From Trichomonas vaginalis G3 (taxonomy: Eukaryota; Parabasalia; Trichomonadida; Trichomonadidae), in contig NC_067205.1 in NCBI RefSeq assembly GCF_026262505.1, forward strand, positions 13,330,001 to 13,394,000: a DNA stretch of 64,000 bases, in the 5' to 3' direction. Shown piece after piece: positions 20,509 through 30,166 of the stretch. Every line of letters begins with the position of its first letter. Position 1 is the first letter of the stretch. A program made the translations under genes and the position numbers. Below the pieces are notes generated by a model. That model was not told the origin of the DNA, searched no databases, and saw only the letters and a list, made by a program, of their open reading frames with translations.

Positions 20509-22041
20509 GATAACGCAAATTTAGAAAATTTAATTGATGATTTAGTACTTAATCAAAATTTTCTTAATTATTATGAATTAAAATCATATCTCCAAAAACA
20601 TAATAAAAATATAACAGGTGATGATATGGATTATTATTATTCATATTATAAAAATGAAATTTTGAAATATCATGATAAAATAATTTCTGAAATTAAAGAC
20701 AAAATTAAAAATAATGAATATACAAAGGGAAAAACTAAATCACAACTTAAACAGTTGAAAGATTTCAAAAATAAAGTATTAACAGAAGAAGATATTGATG
20801 AATTATATAAATTATATAATCCTGAGCCGCAAAAGCCAAAGGAACAAAAACAAAAGGAACAAAACGCCCAGGTCCTTCAGACCATAAATGATGCACAAGT
20901 TTTAATTTATGATTCATTAGTTAAACCATATTCAGCCCGACTTTTAAATGAAGATCAACTTTTGGAATTCATCCTTCAACATAAACTCGAAGCGGGAAAG
21001 TATATCAAACCTTTATATACAGCATATTTAAAACAAATGAATAGAATACATCCAGAATTAATGAAAGGAAAATCAACAACTAAAACTTCATCATCCAAAA
21101 TCAAAGCAGATAAAATTAAACCACTTGCAATACCAAAACCTCCAACGACAGTACCTCCTCCTCCTTCAGTTAATCCTTCATCATTCACTTTATTATATCC
21201 ATTTCAAACATTAAAGAATCAAAAAGATTTTAAAAAGGATTTCAAGATATTAAATAAACCAATTGACCCGAAAATTCAACCGTTAAAGGAAAAATTTAGT
21301 CGCCCTTCATTTGCTCCATATCCATATTCATACGAAATAGATCATTTAGAATATTCAAAAGGAAACGTTACTTATTTATTTGCCATTAACATTAACACTA
21401 GATATTTATATTGCATTCCGGTGAAAGGGAAAACAGAACAGGAAACAAGAAGAGCTATTCAGTACTTACTAGATCATGAAAGAGTAGATAATATAAGGGG
21501 TGATGGTGATAAAGGATTTCAGGCAGCTATGACTCATTATTTCCCACAAATTAATTTTTTCTTTTCATCCTCTCCATATACGTTTCATAATAAAATAGTT
21601 GATGCGGTAATGAGAACTCTTAGAGATGCGTTAGGGGTTAACGGTCAGATATACTGGGATGGAAATCATGACTCCATCATACAACAGTTAGTATATTATT
21701 ACAATAATACATGGCATAGAACTATAAACATGAAACCAGTGGAAATGAAAAATGATATTTCAAAAGAATGGGAATATATTAGAAAACAAATGGAAAGGTT
21801 GAATGATGTTAAACGTGAACAAATTAATTCGGGGCTCATGAATTTTAAACAAGGGGATAAAGTTTTGATTCATCTCGATTATGGAAAAACTGATAAATCA
21901 ATGACAAAAAGAAGACGAAGATTTGACACAATAGCTGAATTTGTTAGATATATTAACGGCAATGCATTAGTTGAAGTTGACAATAAATTAATAAACATTC
22001 CGATTTATTTTATTACTCCATTATATTTAAATAATATTTAA
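20506..22041 (+). CDS. Polinton retroviral-type integrase (rve)
   Basis: 511 residues. The N-terminal 170 are lysine-rich and helical. A proline-rich linker (PPTTVPPPPSVNP) follows near 205-225. The RNase-H-like integrase core is about 275-420, with YEIDHLEYSKGN, NIRGDGDKGF, and the helix after FHNKIVDAVMRTLRD. A C-terminal SH3-like or chromo-like region (KQGDKVLIHLDY) ends the protein. In Polintons this enzyme inserts the element and makes the 6-bp duplication. Confidence 0.85.
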   Translation: MDNANLENLIDDLVLNQNFLNYYELKSYLQKHNKNITGDDMDYYYSYYKNEILKYHDKIISEIKDKIKNNEYTKGKTKSQLKQLKDFKNKVLTEEDIDELYKLYNPEPQKPKEQKQKEQNAQVLQTINDAQVLIYDSLVKPYSARLLNEDQLLEFILQHKLEAGKYIKPLYTAYLKQMNRIHPELMKGKSTTKTSSSKIKADKIKPLAIPKPPTTVPPPPSVNPSSFTLLYPFQTLKNQKDFKKDFKILNKPIDPKIQPLKEKFSRPSFAPYPYSYEIDHLEYSKGNVTYLFAININTRYLYCIPVKGKTEQETRRAIQYLLDHERVDNIRGDGDKGFQAAMTHYFPQINFFFSSSPYTFHNKIVDAVMRTLRDALGVNGQIYWDGNHDSIIQQLVYYYNNTWHRTINMKPVEMKNDISKEWEYIRKQMERLNDVKREQINSGLMNFKQGDKVLIHLDYGKTDKSMTKRRRRFDTIAEFVRYINGNALVEVDNKLINIPIYFITPLYLNNI

Positions 22042-22060
22042 TTTTTTTATTTCGTAAGAA

Positions 22061-22381
22061 ATGAGTGACAACGAAGCATCCAAGAGTCCTGATTCAATTA
22101 AGATTCAGAGTCCAGACGATGAATATAAAAAGAAACTAAACAGAATTAAATCAAAAATATGCTATTACAAAAAGAAGCCGCAATGCAGCGGGGCTGATGC
22201 CCATAAAACTAAAGGAACTGAGAATGATAAAGAGAGGAAAGAAATAATCGAAAAATTAGAAACTTACCGTTCAATCCTTAAACTGAGTGAAGCAAAAATA
22301 AAAGAATTTAATAGAATAAATAAATTGATTGGAAGAGATGAATTTAATAAAGATGAATTTTTAAACTCAATCCAAATTTAA
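22061..22381 (+). CDS. Small Polinton coiled-coil protein
   Basis: 106 residues, charged, mostly Lys/Glu/Asp. The stretch KERKEIIEKLETYRSIL should form a coiled coil. A short GC-rich palindrome at 22177-22194 is read in frame as PQCSGA. The gene ends against the convergent small gene on the minus strand. Function unknown. Confidence 0.45.
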   Translation: MSDNEASKSPDSIKIQSPDDEYKKKLNRIKSKICYYKKKPQCSGADAHKTKGTENDKERKEIIEKLETYRSILKLSEAKIKEFNRINKLIGRDEFNKDEFLNSIQI

Positions 22382-22536
22382 TTTTTATTCCTCTTCGACA
22401 TTCTTTCCATCATTACTGCATAACCGCATCTTCTCGGTTTTCGTGGTTTGTTGTTTTTAATTCGTTCTTGCATCATTTTTATCATTTCCTCCCTTGTTAT
22501 GATTCGTGGTAAATTTTGAGCTTGTGGAGTATTCAT
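22378..22536 (-). CDS. Small basic Polinton protein (52 aa)
   Basis: Starts at an ATG preceded by a T-rich tract and TATAAATG. It is strongly basic (ERIKNNKPRKPRRCGY) and may bind DNA. It overlaps the stop of the plus-strand neighbour by four bases. Function unknown. Confidence 0.45.
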   Translation of the reverse strand: MNTPQAQNLPRIITREEMIKMMQERIKNNKPRKPRRCGYAVMMERMSKRNKN

Positions 22537-22565
22537 TTATATTAAAAATAAAATTTTATTATCAG

Positions 22566-22748
22566 TTATTTTATCATCATTTTATTAAGTTCATCTTTAG
22601 TTAATAATTTGAATGGATTCGCTAATGTTCCACCTTGAGCCACAACACTTGCCCCAGCTAATTGCGAAGAACCTGGGATAAGTACTCCATGAAATGATTT
22701 CATTGGTATCATTAATTTAGAAATAGTTGGCTTAATTAATTTTGTCAT
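22566..22748 (-). CDS. Small Polinton protein (60 aa)
   Basis: Begins with a basic N-terminus, has a glycine/alanine-rich hydrophobic middle (SSQLAGASVVAQGG) and ends NPFKLLTKDELNKMM. The start has the ATTTTTAACATAAATG context. The ending resembles the next small gene (KLKLLTRQQLEKLL), so the two may share a binding partner. Function unknown. Confidence 0.45.
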   Translation of the reverse strand: MTKLIKPTISKLMIPMKSFHGVLIPGSSQLAGASVVAQGGTLANPFKLLTKDELNKMMIK

Positions 22749-22797
22749 TTATGTTAAAAATAAAATGTTAAATTATTCAACTTCATTTTCTCATTTC

Positions 22798-22941
22798 TCA
22801 TTTTTTCTCTTTTTCATCCTGTTTTGGTTTCAGCAACTTTTCAAGTTGTTGTCTTGTCAGTAACTTTAATTTTAACTTTGGATCAAATATTGGGTTTCCA
22901 TCTTTATCTCTTCCAATAACACCATATGGTAGAATCTTCAT
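22798..22941 (-). CDS. Small Polinton protein (47 aa)
   Basis: Short frame beginning MKILPYGVIGRDKDGNP and ending in a basic helix with LTRQQLEKLLKPK. It has the T-rich plus TATAAATG start context. Function unknown. Confidence 0.4.
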   Translation of the reverse strand: MKILPYGVIGRDKDGNPIFDPKLKLKLLTRQQLEKLLKPKQDEKEKK

Positions 22942-23003
22942 TTATACTAAAATAAAAATTTAAATTATGCCATTCTAAAGTTTGTGCAACAAACATTGAG
23001 CGT

Positions 23004-25529
23004 TCATTGAACGCGAAACCATACATAAACTGTCATATAAGGTGGCATGTAATCTGTACCTCTTCCTGTCGTTTGTGTATATCCTGAAACGTTATGTGAA
23101 TGTGTACCTGAACCGTTTGAAGTATACGTTTCATTCCATCTATTTTTATTACCGTACCAATATTTACCCCTGCTAGCGTCTCTATCAGACCATCCATCAG
23201 GAAATCCATTATTTCCATCAGGATATTCAAACGAATTAGTATAAGTATGACTATGCCAGCCCGAGTCTTGAGTGTTTAAATTAACATAATGACTATGAGC
23301 AGGTAAATTTTCGCCAGTAATCTTTTTACTTCCACCGGTTTGTTTTGAACTATTAGCACAGTAGAGGAAACGATCGGTTATTTGTTGCCATGTACCAAAA
23401 CCGAATACATCAGCTGGATTTGTTGAATTCATTGATGTATATATTGAACCAATGGGGTAAATCATCTCAAGAATTGTATTTAATCCATTATGAATATTGA
23501 ATTTATTATATAATATTGAAACTGGGTAAGAAATTAAAATTGGTCTTGTCATCAATATTAACGTATTATTTTTGAAAATTGCTTTTCTAACATCTTGAAA
23601 TTTTGTGATTTCAGACCAGTTTCTTCCATCACTACTGATATTTACTAAATCACCACATCCTAAAGCAATGAAATACCAATCAATATAAAATAAATTAGTA
23701 AATCTATAATTTCGAGTAAGTTTTGGAGTGAATGAATAAACCAATTCCCAACTTGGTGTTTTCTCTGGATCCTGTGAAAAATCTTGTGATAAATAAATAT
23801 GTCTGTTATAACTTACAGGATATGAATAGACCATACCACCTGAAACAAGAACACAAACATTTGAAGCATAACATAAAGCTTCAATGTCTCCATCAGCTTG
23901 AAAAATTTGTTCAAAATGACCAAATGGTATTGAATATGATCTATAAATTTTATCATTCTGTAGGATAAAATACATGTTGTTAATGTAATACCACTTACTT
24001 GTATAATCAATTTCCAAATCTGATGACATCATACTAAACATATAATAATTTACCCCATCCTCACTAATGAAAATTTGATTGACTTCATAAATTAGTACCC
24101 ATTTATTATTAACGCATCTAATAGGATTATTTGGATATTTAAATTTAGCATCTTGATTTAAATTACATTTGAACCATTGGATACAATCGAATGAATAACA
24201 AGGGCAAAAATCATCTCCAACCGTTATCATTCCCATAAATTTACCGTTATTATATTCAACATATAAAATTCTTGGATTAATGATTGGCTCTCGTGTATCA
24301 GGATTCCAAACAGATGGAGTAAATGATTCATAGTTTTTAAAATCATTTGTTTTAAAATAATAAAGCACTCCAGCTGTATAAAATAAATACATGGTCACTC
24401 CATCGAAACATATCCATTCAATAGATTGAAATGTTTTATCTGATGATTTCGTAAAATTTAAAAATGGTGGAGTAAAATAGACCTCTGATTGTTTTATTTC
24501 TTCATTAACAAATGATATATCAGCTTTCTTTGCTAACTCAGTATTAATGAATGAAATAATTTTTTCCTTATCTGCTTTCTTCTCTAACTCATCGTTAACA
24601 TAAGTTTTATCTGCTTTCTTCTCTAACTCATCGTTAACATAAGTTTTATCTGCTTTAAGGTCTAAACATCCTGAAACCCATTCTGTATCAGCTTTAACTT
24701 TAAAAGTCTCTAATGTCCATTCATGATACCCTTCAACCTTTTCTTTAATTTCATTATCTTTTTCATCAACATAAACCAAATTTGCCTTCTTATTTAATTC
24801 CTGGTCAACATAACTTTTAAATGCTTTTTGATTAATTACTCTTGAATTTTCATTAACTCTGAAATTTAAATTATCATAATTACTTTTAACTGTTGCATTT
24901 GTTTGATTAATTCTGTTATTTAATTCATCGAATTGAACATGTGTATGATCAACATCTGCTTTCTTATTTAACTCGGTATTTACATAAACTAAATCTGCTT
25001 TCTTATTTAATTCATTATTAACATAAACTAAATCTGCTTTCTTCATTAATTCAGTATTAACGTATTCCTTATCTACCTTCTTCATTAATTCAGTATTAAC
25101 GTATTCCTTATCCGCCTTCTTATTTAATTCAGTATTAACGTATTCCTTATCTGCTTTCTTCATTAACTCACTATCCACATATTCCTTATCCACCTTCTTC
25201 ATTATGTCATTTAGGAAACCTTCTATGAATTCCTCATTTAAATTAAATCTTCCAATCTTCAAAACTTTAGGAAATGCATTTAATGCGTAATATCTCTGTT
25301 CTTCTGGTGGAATTGATGTTATATCATCCGTTATTCCTTTAATTTTTGAATTCATAAATAAAATTTCTTTTATATTTGATATCACTGCACCACCTTTGCA
25401 AACGAATTCGAAATGGTCATTTTTCAATACTATCTCCAAATCTCCATATTTCAACCTTTGCGTTTGTTCTGCCGTCTTTGAATTATATGCATATGTGGCG
25501 TATGTAATAAGTTGCTGTTGTTTAATCAT
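23004..25529 (-). CDS. Phage-type tail-fibre/adhesin protein of the Polinton
   Basis: 841 residues in one intact frame. Residues about 110-200 and 280-345 are 13-residue repeats of the form KKADKEYVNTEL, typical of trimeric stalks of bacteriophage tail fibres. Residues about 355-690 look like a beta-propeller with Asp-box-like motifs (SEDGVNYY, SSDGRNW), as in tailspikes and sialidases. The C-terminal 150 residues match the phage tail-collar/receptor-binding type: IYPIGSIYTSMN, then FGFGTWQQITDRFL, GENLPAHSHYV, and repeated HSH motifs that may bind metal as in T4 gp12. The likely role is host-cell attachment by a virion. It is the longest intact gene of the element. Confidence 0.8.
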   Translation of the reverse strand: MIKQQQLITYATYAYNSKTAEQTQRLKYGDLEIVLKNDHFEFVCKGGAVISNIKEILFMNSKIKGITDDITSIPPEEQRYYALNAFPKVLKIGRFNLNEEFIEGFLNDIMKKVDKEYVDSELMKKADKEYVNTELNKKADKEYVNTELMKKVDKEYVNTELMKKADLVYVNNELNKKADLVYVNTELNKKADVDHTHVQFDELNNRINQTNATVKSNYDNLNFRVNENSRVINQKAFKSYVDQELNKKANLVYVDEKDNEIKEKVEGYHEWTLETFKVKADTEWVSGCLDLKADKTYVNDELEKKADKTYVNDELEKKADKEKIISFINTELAKKADISFVNEEIKQSEVYFTPPFLNFTKSSDKTFQSIEWICFDGVTMYLFYTAGVLYYFKTNDFKNYESFTPSVWNPDTREPIINPRILYVEYNNGKFMGMITVGDDFCPCYSFDCIQWFKCNLNQDAKFKYPNNPIRCVNNKWVLIYEVNQIFISEDGVNYYMFSMMSSDLEIDYTSKWYYINNMYFILQNDKIYRSYSIPFGHFEQIFQADGDIEALCYASNVCVLVSGGMVYSYPVSYNRHIYLSQDFSQDPEKTPSWELVYSFTPKLTRNYRFTNLFYIDWYFIALGCGDLVNISSDGRNWSEITKFQDVRKAIFKNNTLILMTRPILISYPVSILYNKFNIHNGLNTILEMIYPIGSIYTSMNSTNPADVFGFGTWQQITDRFLYCANSSKQTGGSKKITGENLPAHSHYVNLNTQDSGWHSHTYTNSFEYPDGNNGFPDGWSDRDASRGKYWYGNKNRWNETYTSNGSGTHSHNVSGYTQTTGRGTDYMPPYMTVYVWFRVQ

Positions 25530-25553
25530 TTATTACGATTTAAAAATAAATAT

Positions 25554-26294
25554 TTAATCCGTTATCTCATCAGCTATTTTCTCTATTTGAAATTGCCATA
25601 ATATTTCATTCATAAATTCTAAATCACAATCAAATAGGTCAGTTATTCTAAATTTAATATTTGATAAATCTTTTGAATGAAGAATAAATGAATTCCCGGA
25701 TAATTGAAACGGATATGATAAAGAAAATGTGTTTAAGTTGATGGATAAAATGTTTTGTATTGATGGGTAAGAGTTAGGGTCTAATGTTTGGTGTGAAAAT
25801 TTCATTGGGGTATTAACTTTATCACATTTGATTAAAATGAAATTGGAACCGGTGTCAGAATACAAAACATCCCCAACATCTTTTTCAAAATTTAATATCC
25901 CCAACAATGAACGAAGATGAGGAGTACAAAATTTAATTTTCAGCGGAAATTTAATAAGGTTATTTATTTCATCAAGTTCAAAAAGTTTATCAGGTTTTGA
26001 TTTAAAATTTTCTTCATACCATACGATAAATGATTCATTTAAATAACTTAAAATCATGTTAATATCCCATTTCGCTATCACATTATTTATATACATATCA
26101 TACGTTTTTTCAAGGTCTACGACCTCGCCGCTATGCGGCTCATGGTCATCTTTAATAAATGATATATAATCTGAAGGGTCTAAAAGAATGGGATTAAATT
26201 TACCACTCACAGAAACGAGAGTAACATTATAAATTCCGCTAACTGTTAAATTTAATTCACAGTTATTATTCGAAATAATATTGATAATTGACAT
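25554..26294 (-). CDS. Polinton protein, possible minor capsid (penton-like) jelly roll
   Basis: 246 residues, rich in beta-strand-like segments. The C-terminal part (ILHSKDLSNIKFRITDLF, then LEFMNEILWQFQIEK) resembles the closing strands of viral jelly-roll capsid proteins. It also contains a short GC palindrome at 26123-26140 read in frame (HEPHSGEV). The start overlaps the neighbouring plus-strand frame by a few bases, head to head. The capsid role is inference from strand pattern and position. Confidence 0.45.
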   Translation of the reverse strand: MSIINIISNNNCELNLTVSGIYNVTLVSVSGKFNPILLDPSDYISFIKDDHEPHSGEVVDLEKTYDMYINNVIAKWDINMILSYLNESFIVWYEENFKSKPDKLFELDEINNLIKFPLKIKFCTPHLRSLLGILNFEKDVGDVLYSDTGSNFILIKCDKVNTPMKFSHQTLDPNSYPSIQNILSINLNTFSLSYPFQLSGNSFILHSKDLSNIKFRITDLFDCDLEFMNEILWQFQIEKIADEITD

Positions 26295-26794
26295 TTTTTA
26301 TTACGATTAAAAATACGGTAAAGCGTTATTTTCCAGTGATAAATAAAACTAGAATAAGATTACCTCAAGAATTCATAAATTCAACGAATAAGAAATTCAT
26401 TCATGTTATAAATTTTAGTGTTTTCAGAAAATATGAGTCAGTGTCATATTCATCAACAGGTTATATTTCACTTCATTCAAATTTAGTTCAATCAAACCCA
26501 TATAATGACCATTTCATAAGATTTTCAGATGGTATTAAAAATGTAATTGATAGATTAAAATATGAACAGATTAACAATATCGAATTTTTGGAATTTTGGT
26601 TTAAATATCCCGATGGAAAAAAGATTGAAGTTAAAGATAAAGCTGATACTATAACAAAAACAATTACAATGACCGATCCGGATAGTGGGGAACAAAAAGA
26701 AATAAAACAAACGATAGAAACTGGTGAAAGGTCAATTATTATTGATTATGATTCAAAGGATTATTATTCGATAATGTTAATGCTTGAATATTAA
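26288..26794 (+). CDS. Polinton protein, possible penton-like
   Basis: About 168 codons of open frame on the plus strand; the exact start is unclear. RIRLPQEF, then KYESVSYSSTGYISLHS and a closing IIIDYDSKDYYSIMLMLEY suggest an all-beta fold. The length suits a single jelly-roll penton or minor capsid protein. No confident family. Confidence 0.4.
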   Translation: MTFFITIKNTVKRYFPVINKTRIRLPQEFINSTNKKFIHVINFSVFRKYESVSYSSTGYISLHSNLVQSNPYNDHFIRFSDGIKNVIDRLKYEQINNIEFLEFWFKYPDGKKIEVKDKADTITKTITMTDPDSGEQKEIKQTIETGERSIIIDYDSKDYYSIMLMLEY

Positions 26795-27120
26795 ATAGCC
26801 TTAACAAAGAATTTTTCAAGTGATATTTTATATTCATCAACTATTTTATTATAAATATCATTATATGTTAAATGAAGTTCAGTTGTTGTTCCGTTCTTTG
26901 ATATCTTAATTGTGCTAATATTCTTTATAGGATTTATTTTTGCAACTGTTCCGCAGCATGAAACCTCATCATCTATGAAAAATTGAATCTTAACGTCTGA
27001 ATCTTGAACATCACAAAGAATGGCAATAATGTGAATTAATGATTCATAAGGTAAAATAATTAAACCAGATTGATCAATTAAATTTATTATTGAATCATAA
27101 TTATTAGTTATTATATTCAC
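26791..27120 (-). CDS. Small Polinton protein
   Basis: About 109 codons, start unclear. It is beta-rich and hydrophobic near the N-terminus (SGLIILPYESLIHIIAILC), then a region with IKIS and THEL-like alternation. It ends against the plus-strand gene with a four-base overlap. Function unknown. Confidence 0.35.
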   Translation of the reverse strand: MNIITNNYDSIINLIDQSGLIILPYESLIHIIAILCDVQDSDVKIQFFIDDEVSCCGTVAKINPIKNISTIKISKNGTTTELHLTYNDIYNKIVDEYKISLEKFFVKAI

Positions 27121-27448
27121 GGTAAATTTTCATTAATTCAGAATTAATGTCTATTTTATATGGGTTATCAAGTGGTGCTGGGTATGTTGGATAAGTGGGA
27201 ATTTCAACAGGTTCTTTACCGGGTTCAGATAAAATGATTGGGTCTCCATCTTCTTTATTTTGCTCCTCCTCCTTTTTCGGTAAGTCACGAGTTAATAAAT
27301 TTGGTTGAGTTGCTGACCTTGTTAATTCAGGGCTAACATTAACTTTAACATTTTGAATAATTCGTGATTTATCATCATTTACGTTATAACCAACCGTAAT
27401 CTCTGCTTTTGCGTTAGTGTTCTTTTGACTAGTGAAACGTCTTCTCAT
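27104..27448 (-). CDS. Small Polinton protein, proline/glutamate-rich
   Basis: 114 residues from an ATG in a T-rich plus TATAAATG context. The basic N-terminus (MRRRFTSQKN) is followed by an acidic and proline-rich middle (PVEIPTYPTYPAP). Its tail overlaps the next frame downstream. Function unknown; a small virion or scaffold protein is possible. Confidence 0.4.
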   Translation of the reverse strand: MRRRFTSQKNTNAKAEITVGYNVNDDKSRIIQNVKVNVSPELTRSATQPNLLTRDLPKKEEEQNKEDGDPIILSEPGKEPVEIPTYPTYPAPLDNPYKIDINSELMKIYREYNN

Positions 27449-27506
27449 TTATAATCGAATAAAAAAATATATTTAAACTTTTATTTTGCTGGAAGTTTTG
27501 AATCTA

Positions 27507-28286
27507 TTATTCCCTGTATTTGTTCTTGAAGTTGATTTTTAGCTGTTCATTGTAATTAATAGACCTAATATATTCATTAATTGCATTCTTATAATCATCT
27601 GATTTCTCAAATTTTCTTTTATCTGATTCCTTAACTAAATCATAAGTTAAACCTCGTTGCTGATATAATGGTTTCTTAATTAAATCTTTGAATGCTTGAG
27701 ATAAAGCACCTGATGCAATTCTTGCTACTATAATTGGTTGGAACTGCTGTTTAAGTTCATCTTTAACATTTGCGAAAACTGGATCGAATAAAGCAACTTT
27801 AAAGAATTTCTTAGCTGAAATTTCAGGTCTAATATTTGCATATTGACCATCAAACTTGTTAGAATATCGTGGTAATTCATCCGGTCCCTCTTCAATAGCA
27901 TTTAATTCTTCATTGAAATAAGAATATGGATTATAACGGTATGAATTAATTGGACCATCTTCACCTTCTCCAATGTATTGTTTAACAGCTTTTCCATTTT
28001 CATCAAATTGCATAGGATAACGTTCATTATATGCTTTACGTTTAGGATAATCAGTTATAGTTAATTTGTAACCATTTATGACTTTAATATTTCCTTGACC
28101 ATCAGTAACGAAAACTTCATTTATACCATCAGGTTTTCCATTTGGACCTGTAATGTCTGCTTCGTGTGCTTCCCAATTTGGACCTTGACGTTTGGCATAT
28201 GCTTGAGCTTCTGGTAATGTTAAAACGTTTCTCATTTGTTTAACATCTTTTTGAAGACCAGCAACAATATGAACTAATTCTTTCAT
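27507..28286 (-). CDS. Polinton protein of unknown function (259 aa)
   Basis: 259 codons from an ATG at 28286. Recognisable features are a glycine/asparagine-rich loop (DITGPNGKPDGINEVFV), a KLTITDYPKRKAYNERYP segment and a helical C-terminal half with LKQQFQPIIVARIASGAL. The upstream side lacks the usual T-rich promoter and abuts a plus-strand remnant, so the 5' end may not be original. It could be a structural protein; I do not recognise the family. Confidence 0.4.
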   Translation of the reverse strand: MKELVHIVAGLQKDVKQMRNVLTLPEAQAYAKRQGPNWEAHEADITGPNGKPDGINEVFVTDGQGNIKVINGYKLTITDYPKRKAYNERYPMQFDENGKAVKQYIGEGEDGPINSYRYNPYSYFNEELNAIEEGPDELPRYSNKFDGQYANIRPEISAKKFFKVALFDPVFANVKDELKQQFQPIIVARIASGALSQAFKDLIKKPLYQQRGLTYDLVKESDKRKFEKSDDYKNAINEYIRSINYNEQLKINFKNKYRE

Positions 28287-28601
28287 TCCATCAGGAACCT
28301 CCTGGAGTACTTACCAAAATCAATTTCCATTAAAAATGATGATTATTTATTAACATCAATTTCATTTAATGGTGTTTGGTCCAGAGAAGCGGCAATCATT
28401 AAATCAAGTATAAGTGAATTCGCTGAAGATTCTATTTTATGTTTATCAAACTGTTTATATTCTCCGCCGAAGCATTATTCAATAACTAATTATGTTAATA
28501 AATTTAATATAAAATTAGTTGAACCATCGAGCCTAAAAGATATTGTCCTTCCTGATGACAGAAAAGATAGTATTATTATCGAACTCATATTAATCGCTTA
28601 T
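28287..28601 (+). pseudogene. Polinton gene remnant
   Basis: Plus-strand coding-like tract without a clear beginning that ends at a stop near 28601. It includes a beta-strand-like ending (KDSIIIELILIAY), similar in character to capsid-type proteins. It is a fossil fragment. Confidence 0.35.
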
Positions 28602-28621
28602 TAAAATTTAATTATATATAA

Positions 28622-28900
28622 ATGAGTTCAACGACTGAAAGCGCATGGGCTAGTTTTGATGAAGATCCTAAACCGCGGAATTATAATAGAATTGTAATTC
28701 CTGTAGGTCTTTTATTAGCTGCTGGTGCTGTAGCGGGACCATATTTATATAGAAATTTATATAGAACACCGATTAATTCAACTGCCGGGGCTGATCTTAT
28801 TCCAACAGGTCTGAAAAATCTACACCTATTCAAACAAGCCCGACACAGGAAAGGAACCGCGAACCACTCACACGTATTAGGTCTTTTATTAATTATTTAA
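28622..28900 (+). CDS. Small Polinton membrane protein
   Basis: 92 residues with one membrane-spanning stretch (IVIPVGLLLAAGAVAGPYLY) near residues 25-44 and a polar N-terminus (MSSTTESAWASFDEDP). The start context is ATATATAAATG. A membrane-active virion protein is possible. Function unknown. Confidence 0.45.
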   Translation: MSSTTESAWASFDEDPKPRNYNRIVIPVGLLLAAGAVAGPYLYRNLYRTPINSTAGADLIPTGLKNLHLFKQARHRKGTANHSHVLGLLLII

Positions 28901-28927
28901 AGAATAGAAGAAATTAATTTGTAATAA

Positions 28928-29062
28928 ATGACGTCGTTAAATGTAAAAATAATTTGTGATGATATTACTATCATTGATGATGTAAGTGAGTGTGCTAATA
29001 TAATTGATAGAATTAATGAACTAATAAAGAGGTTCAGTGTGAAAAAGTCAGAGTTTCATTAA
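28928..29062 (+). CDS. Short Polinton frame (44 aa)
   Basis: Starts MTSLNVKIICDDITII after a TAATAAATG context. Isoleucine-rich, unknown function; may be part of a longer broken gene ending before 29127. Confidence 0.3.
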   Translation: MTSLNVKIICDDITIIDDVSECANIIDRINELIKRFSVKKSEFH

Positions 29063-29127
29063 CGTTTAGCTCCGATGAAAAATTTTATGAGTTAATCATT
29101 ATGAGAAATGATTTTAATAAGCATTAA

Positions 29128-29648
29128 ATGGTATTTTCAACACTATCAGCTTTGTATGGAGGTTATAAAGCTATTGACGGTTTAACTGGTGGAGCTGTAT
29201 CAAAAGCTTTAAAAAATAATGCTGGAATGCTTGTGGGAGCTGCTGCCAGAAAATTAAAATCTGAAAAGTTAAAGAAATTAGGTAACTGGGTGCTGACCAG
29301 TCGCAAAACCTTTTAGGTGAAGATAATGAAATATCTAAGCAGCTAAAAGATTTTAAAGGTCGGTTGAATGGTGAAGAGTTTAAATTAAATTCACTTAAAG
29401 AAAAGGAGAAACAGCCAGAATATCCACCAATCGAGGCACCGCCGATTAATTCAGCACCTGCGCCATCACCAGCACCAGCGCCAGTAACTGCAGTCGCAGC
29501 ATATGACCCTGGCGGTTATGGAAGACCTTTTGACCCTAAAACAGGAGGTTCTAATTGGTTCCATTACGGTCGAAGATATATTTTAGCTAAAATTGCAAAA
29601 GCAAAGAAACTGTTAAAAACTAAAAAGAAACCAAGAGTTTTAAAGTAA
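29128..29648 (+). pseudogene. Polinton small virion-type protein region (hydrophobic, proline-rich, basic), broken
   Basis: Begins at an ATG at 29128 with a glycine/alanine-rich amphipathic segment (GGAVSKALKNNAGMLVGAAA). It passes through a proline/alanine-rich tract (APAPSPAPAPVTAVAAY) to a lysine-rich end (KAKKLLKTKKKPR). That order recalls membrane-lytic and DNA-condensing core proteins of adenovirus-like viruses, but I cannot show homology. The coding is broken. Confidence 0.4.
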
Positions 29649-29652
29649 TTAA

Positions 29653-29865
29653 ATGGTTAAAGATGTTCTCGAATACCCCGCACCACCTGAAACGCCTAAC
29701 AATAATGATTTATATAATCGATTGAAAGCTTTAGGTAAAGTGTATTTATGGTTTAATTATCCTTATCATATGGCGGCTTATAAACTTTATAAGCACTATA
29801 AAGAAAGTAATAGACCTTCAACCGACCTAGTTGATCCACAGGAATTAAGGAAAAGACGACGATAA
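29653..29865 (+). CDS. Small Polinton protein (70 aa)
   Basis: Starts MVKDVLEYPAPPETPNN and ends with the basic DPQELRKRRR. A tyrosine-rich middle (YLWFNYPYHMAAYKLYKHY) forms an amphipathic helix. The start follows TAATTAAATG four bases after the previous stop. Function unknown. Confidence 0.4.
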   Translation: MVKDVLEYPAPPETPNNNDLYNRLKALGKVYLWFNYPYHMAAYKLYKHYKESNRPSTDLVDPQELRKRRR

Positions 29866-29914
29866 AAAAATAAAGTTAATTTTAAAAATATTTTTTATTT
29901 TTTACTTTTAATAA

Positions 29915-30139
29915 AATGAGTACTAAAATTACTGAAGCAACAAACAAAAATTTTTAGTTGAATACATTAAATCAGGAACTATTCCAGAAGGTTTTTATGT
30001 TCATCAAATGAAAGATGGTAGAGTTCAATTTATAAAAATTAAGCAGCCATTAAATAAAGATGGAATTTTAAGAAAGATTAAATTATATGAAGATAACATA
30101 ACAGAACTGAAGAAAAATTAGAAGAAGAAAAATCAGATT
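29915..30139 (+). pseudogene. Small Polinton gene remnant
   Basis: Coding-like tract after a TTTTTACTTTTAATAAAATG start context, with a lysine-rich, helical composition. The coding is broken; function unknown. Confidence 0.35.
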
Positions 30140-30166
30140 AGATATAAAATTTTATTTTTATATAAA

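Noticed and set aside
24480-25230. Regular short repeats that might suggest a CRISPR array
   Set aside because: They are codons of the 13-residue stalk repeats of the fibre gene, in frame, with no spacers.
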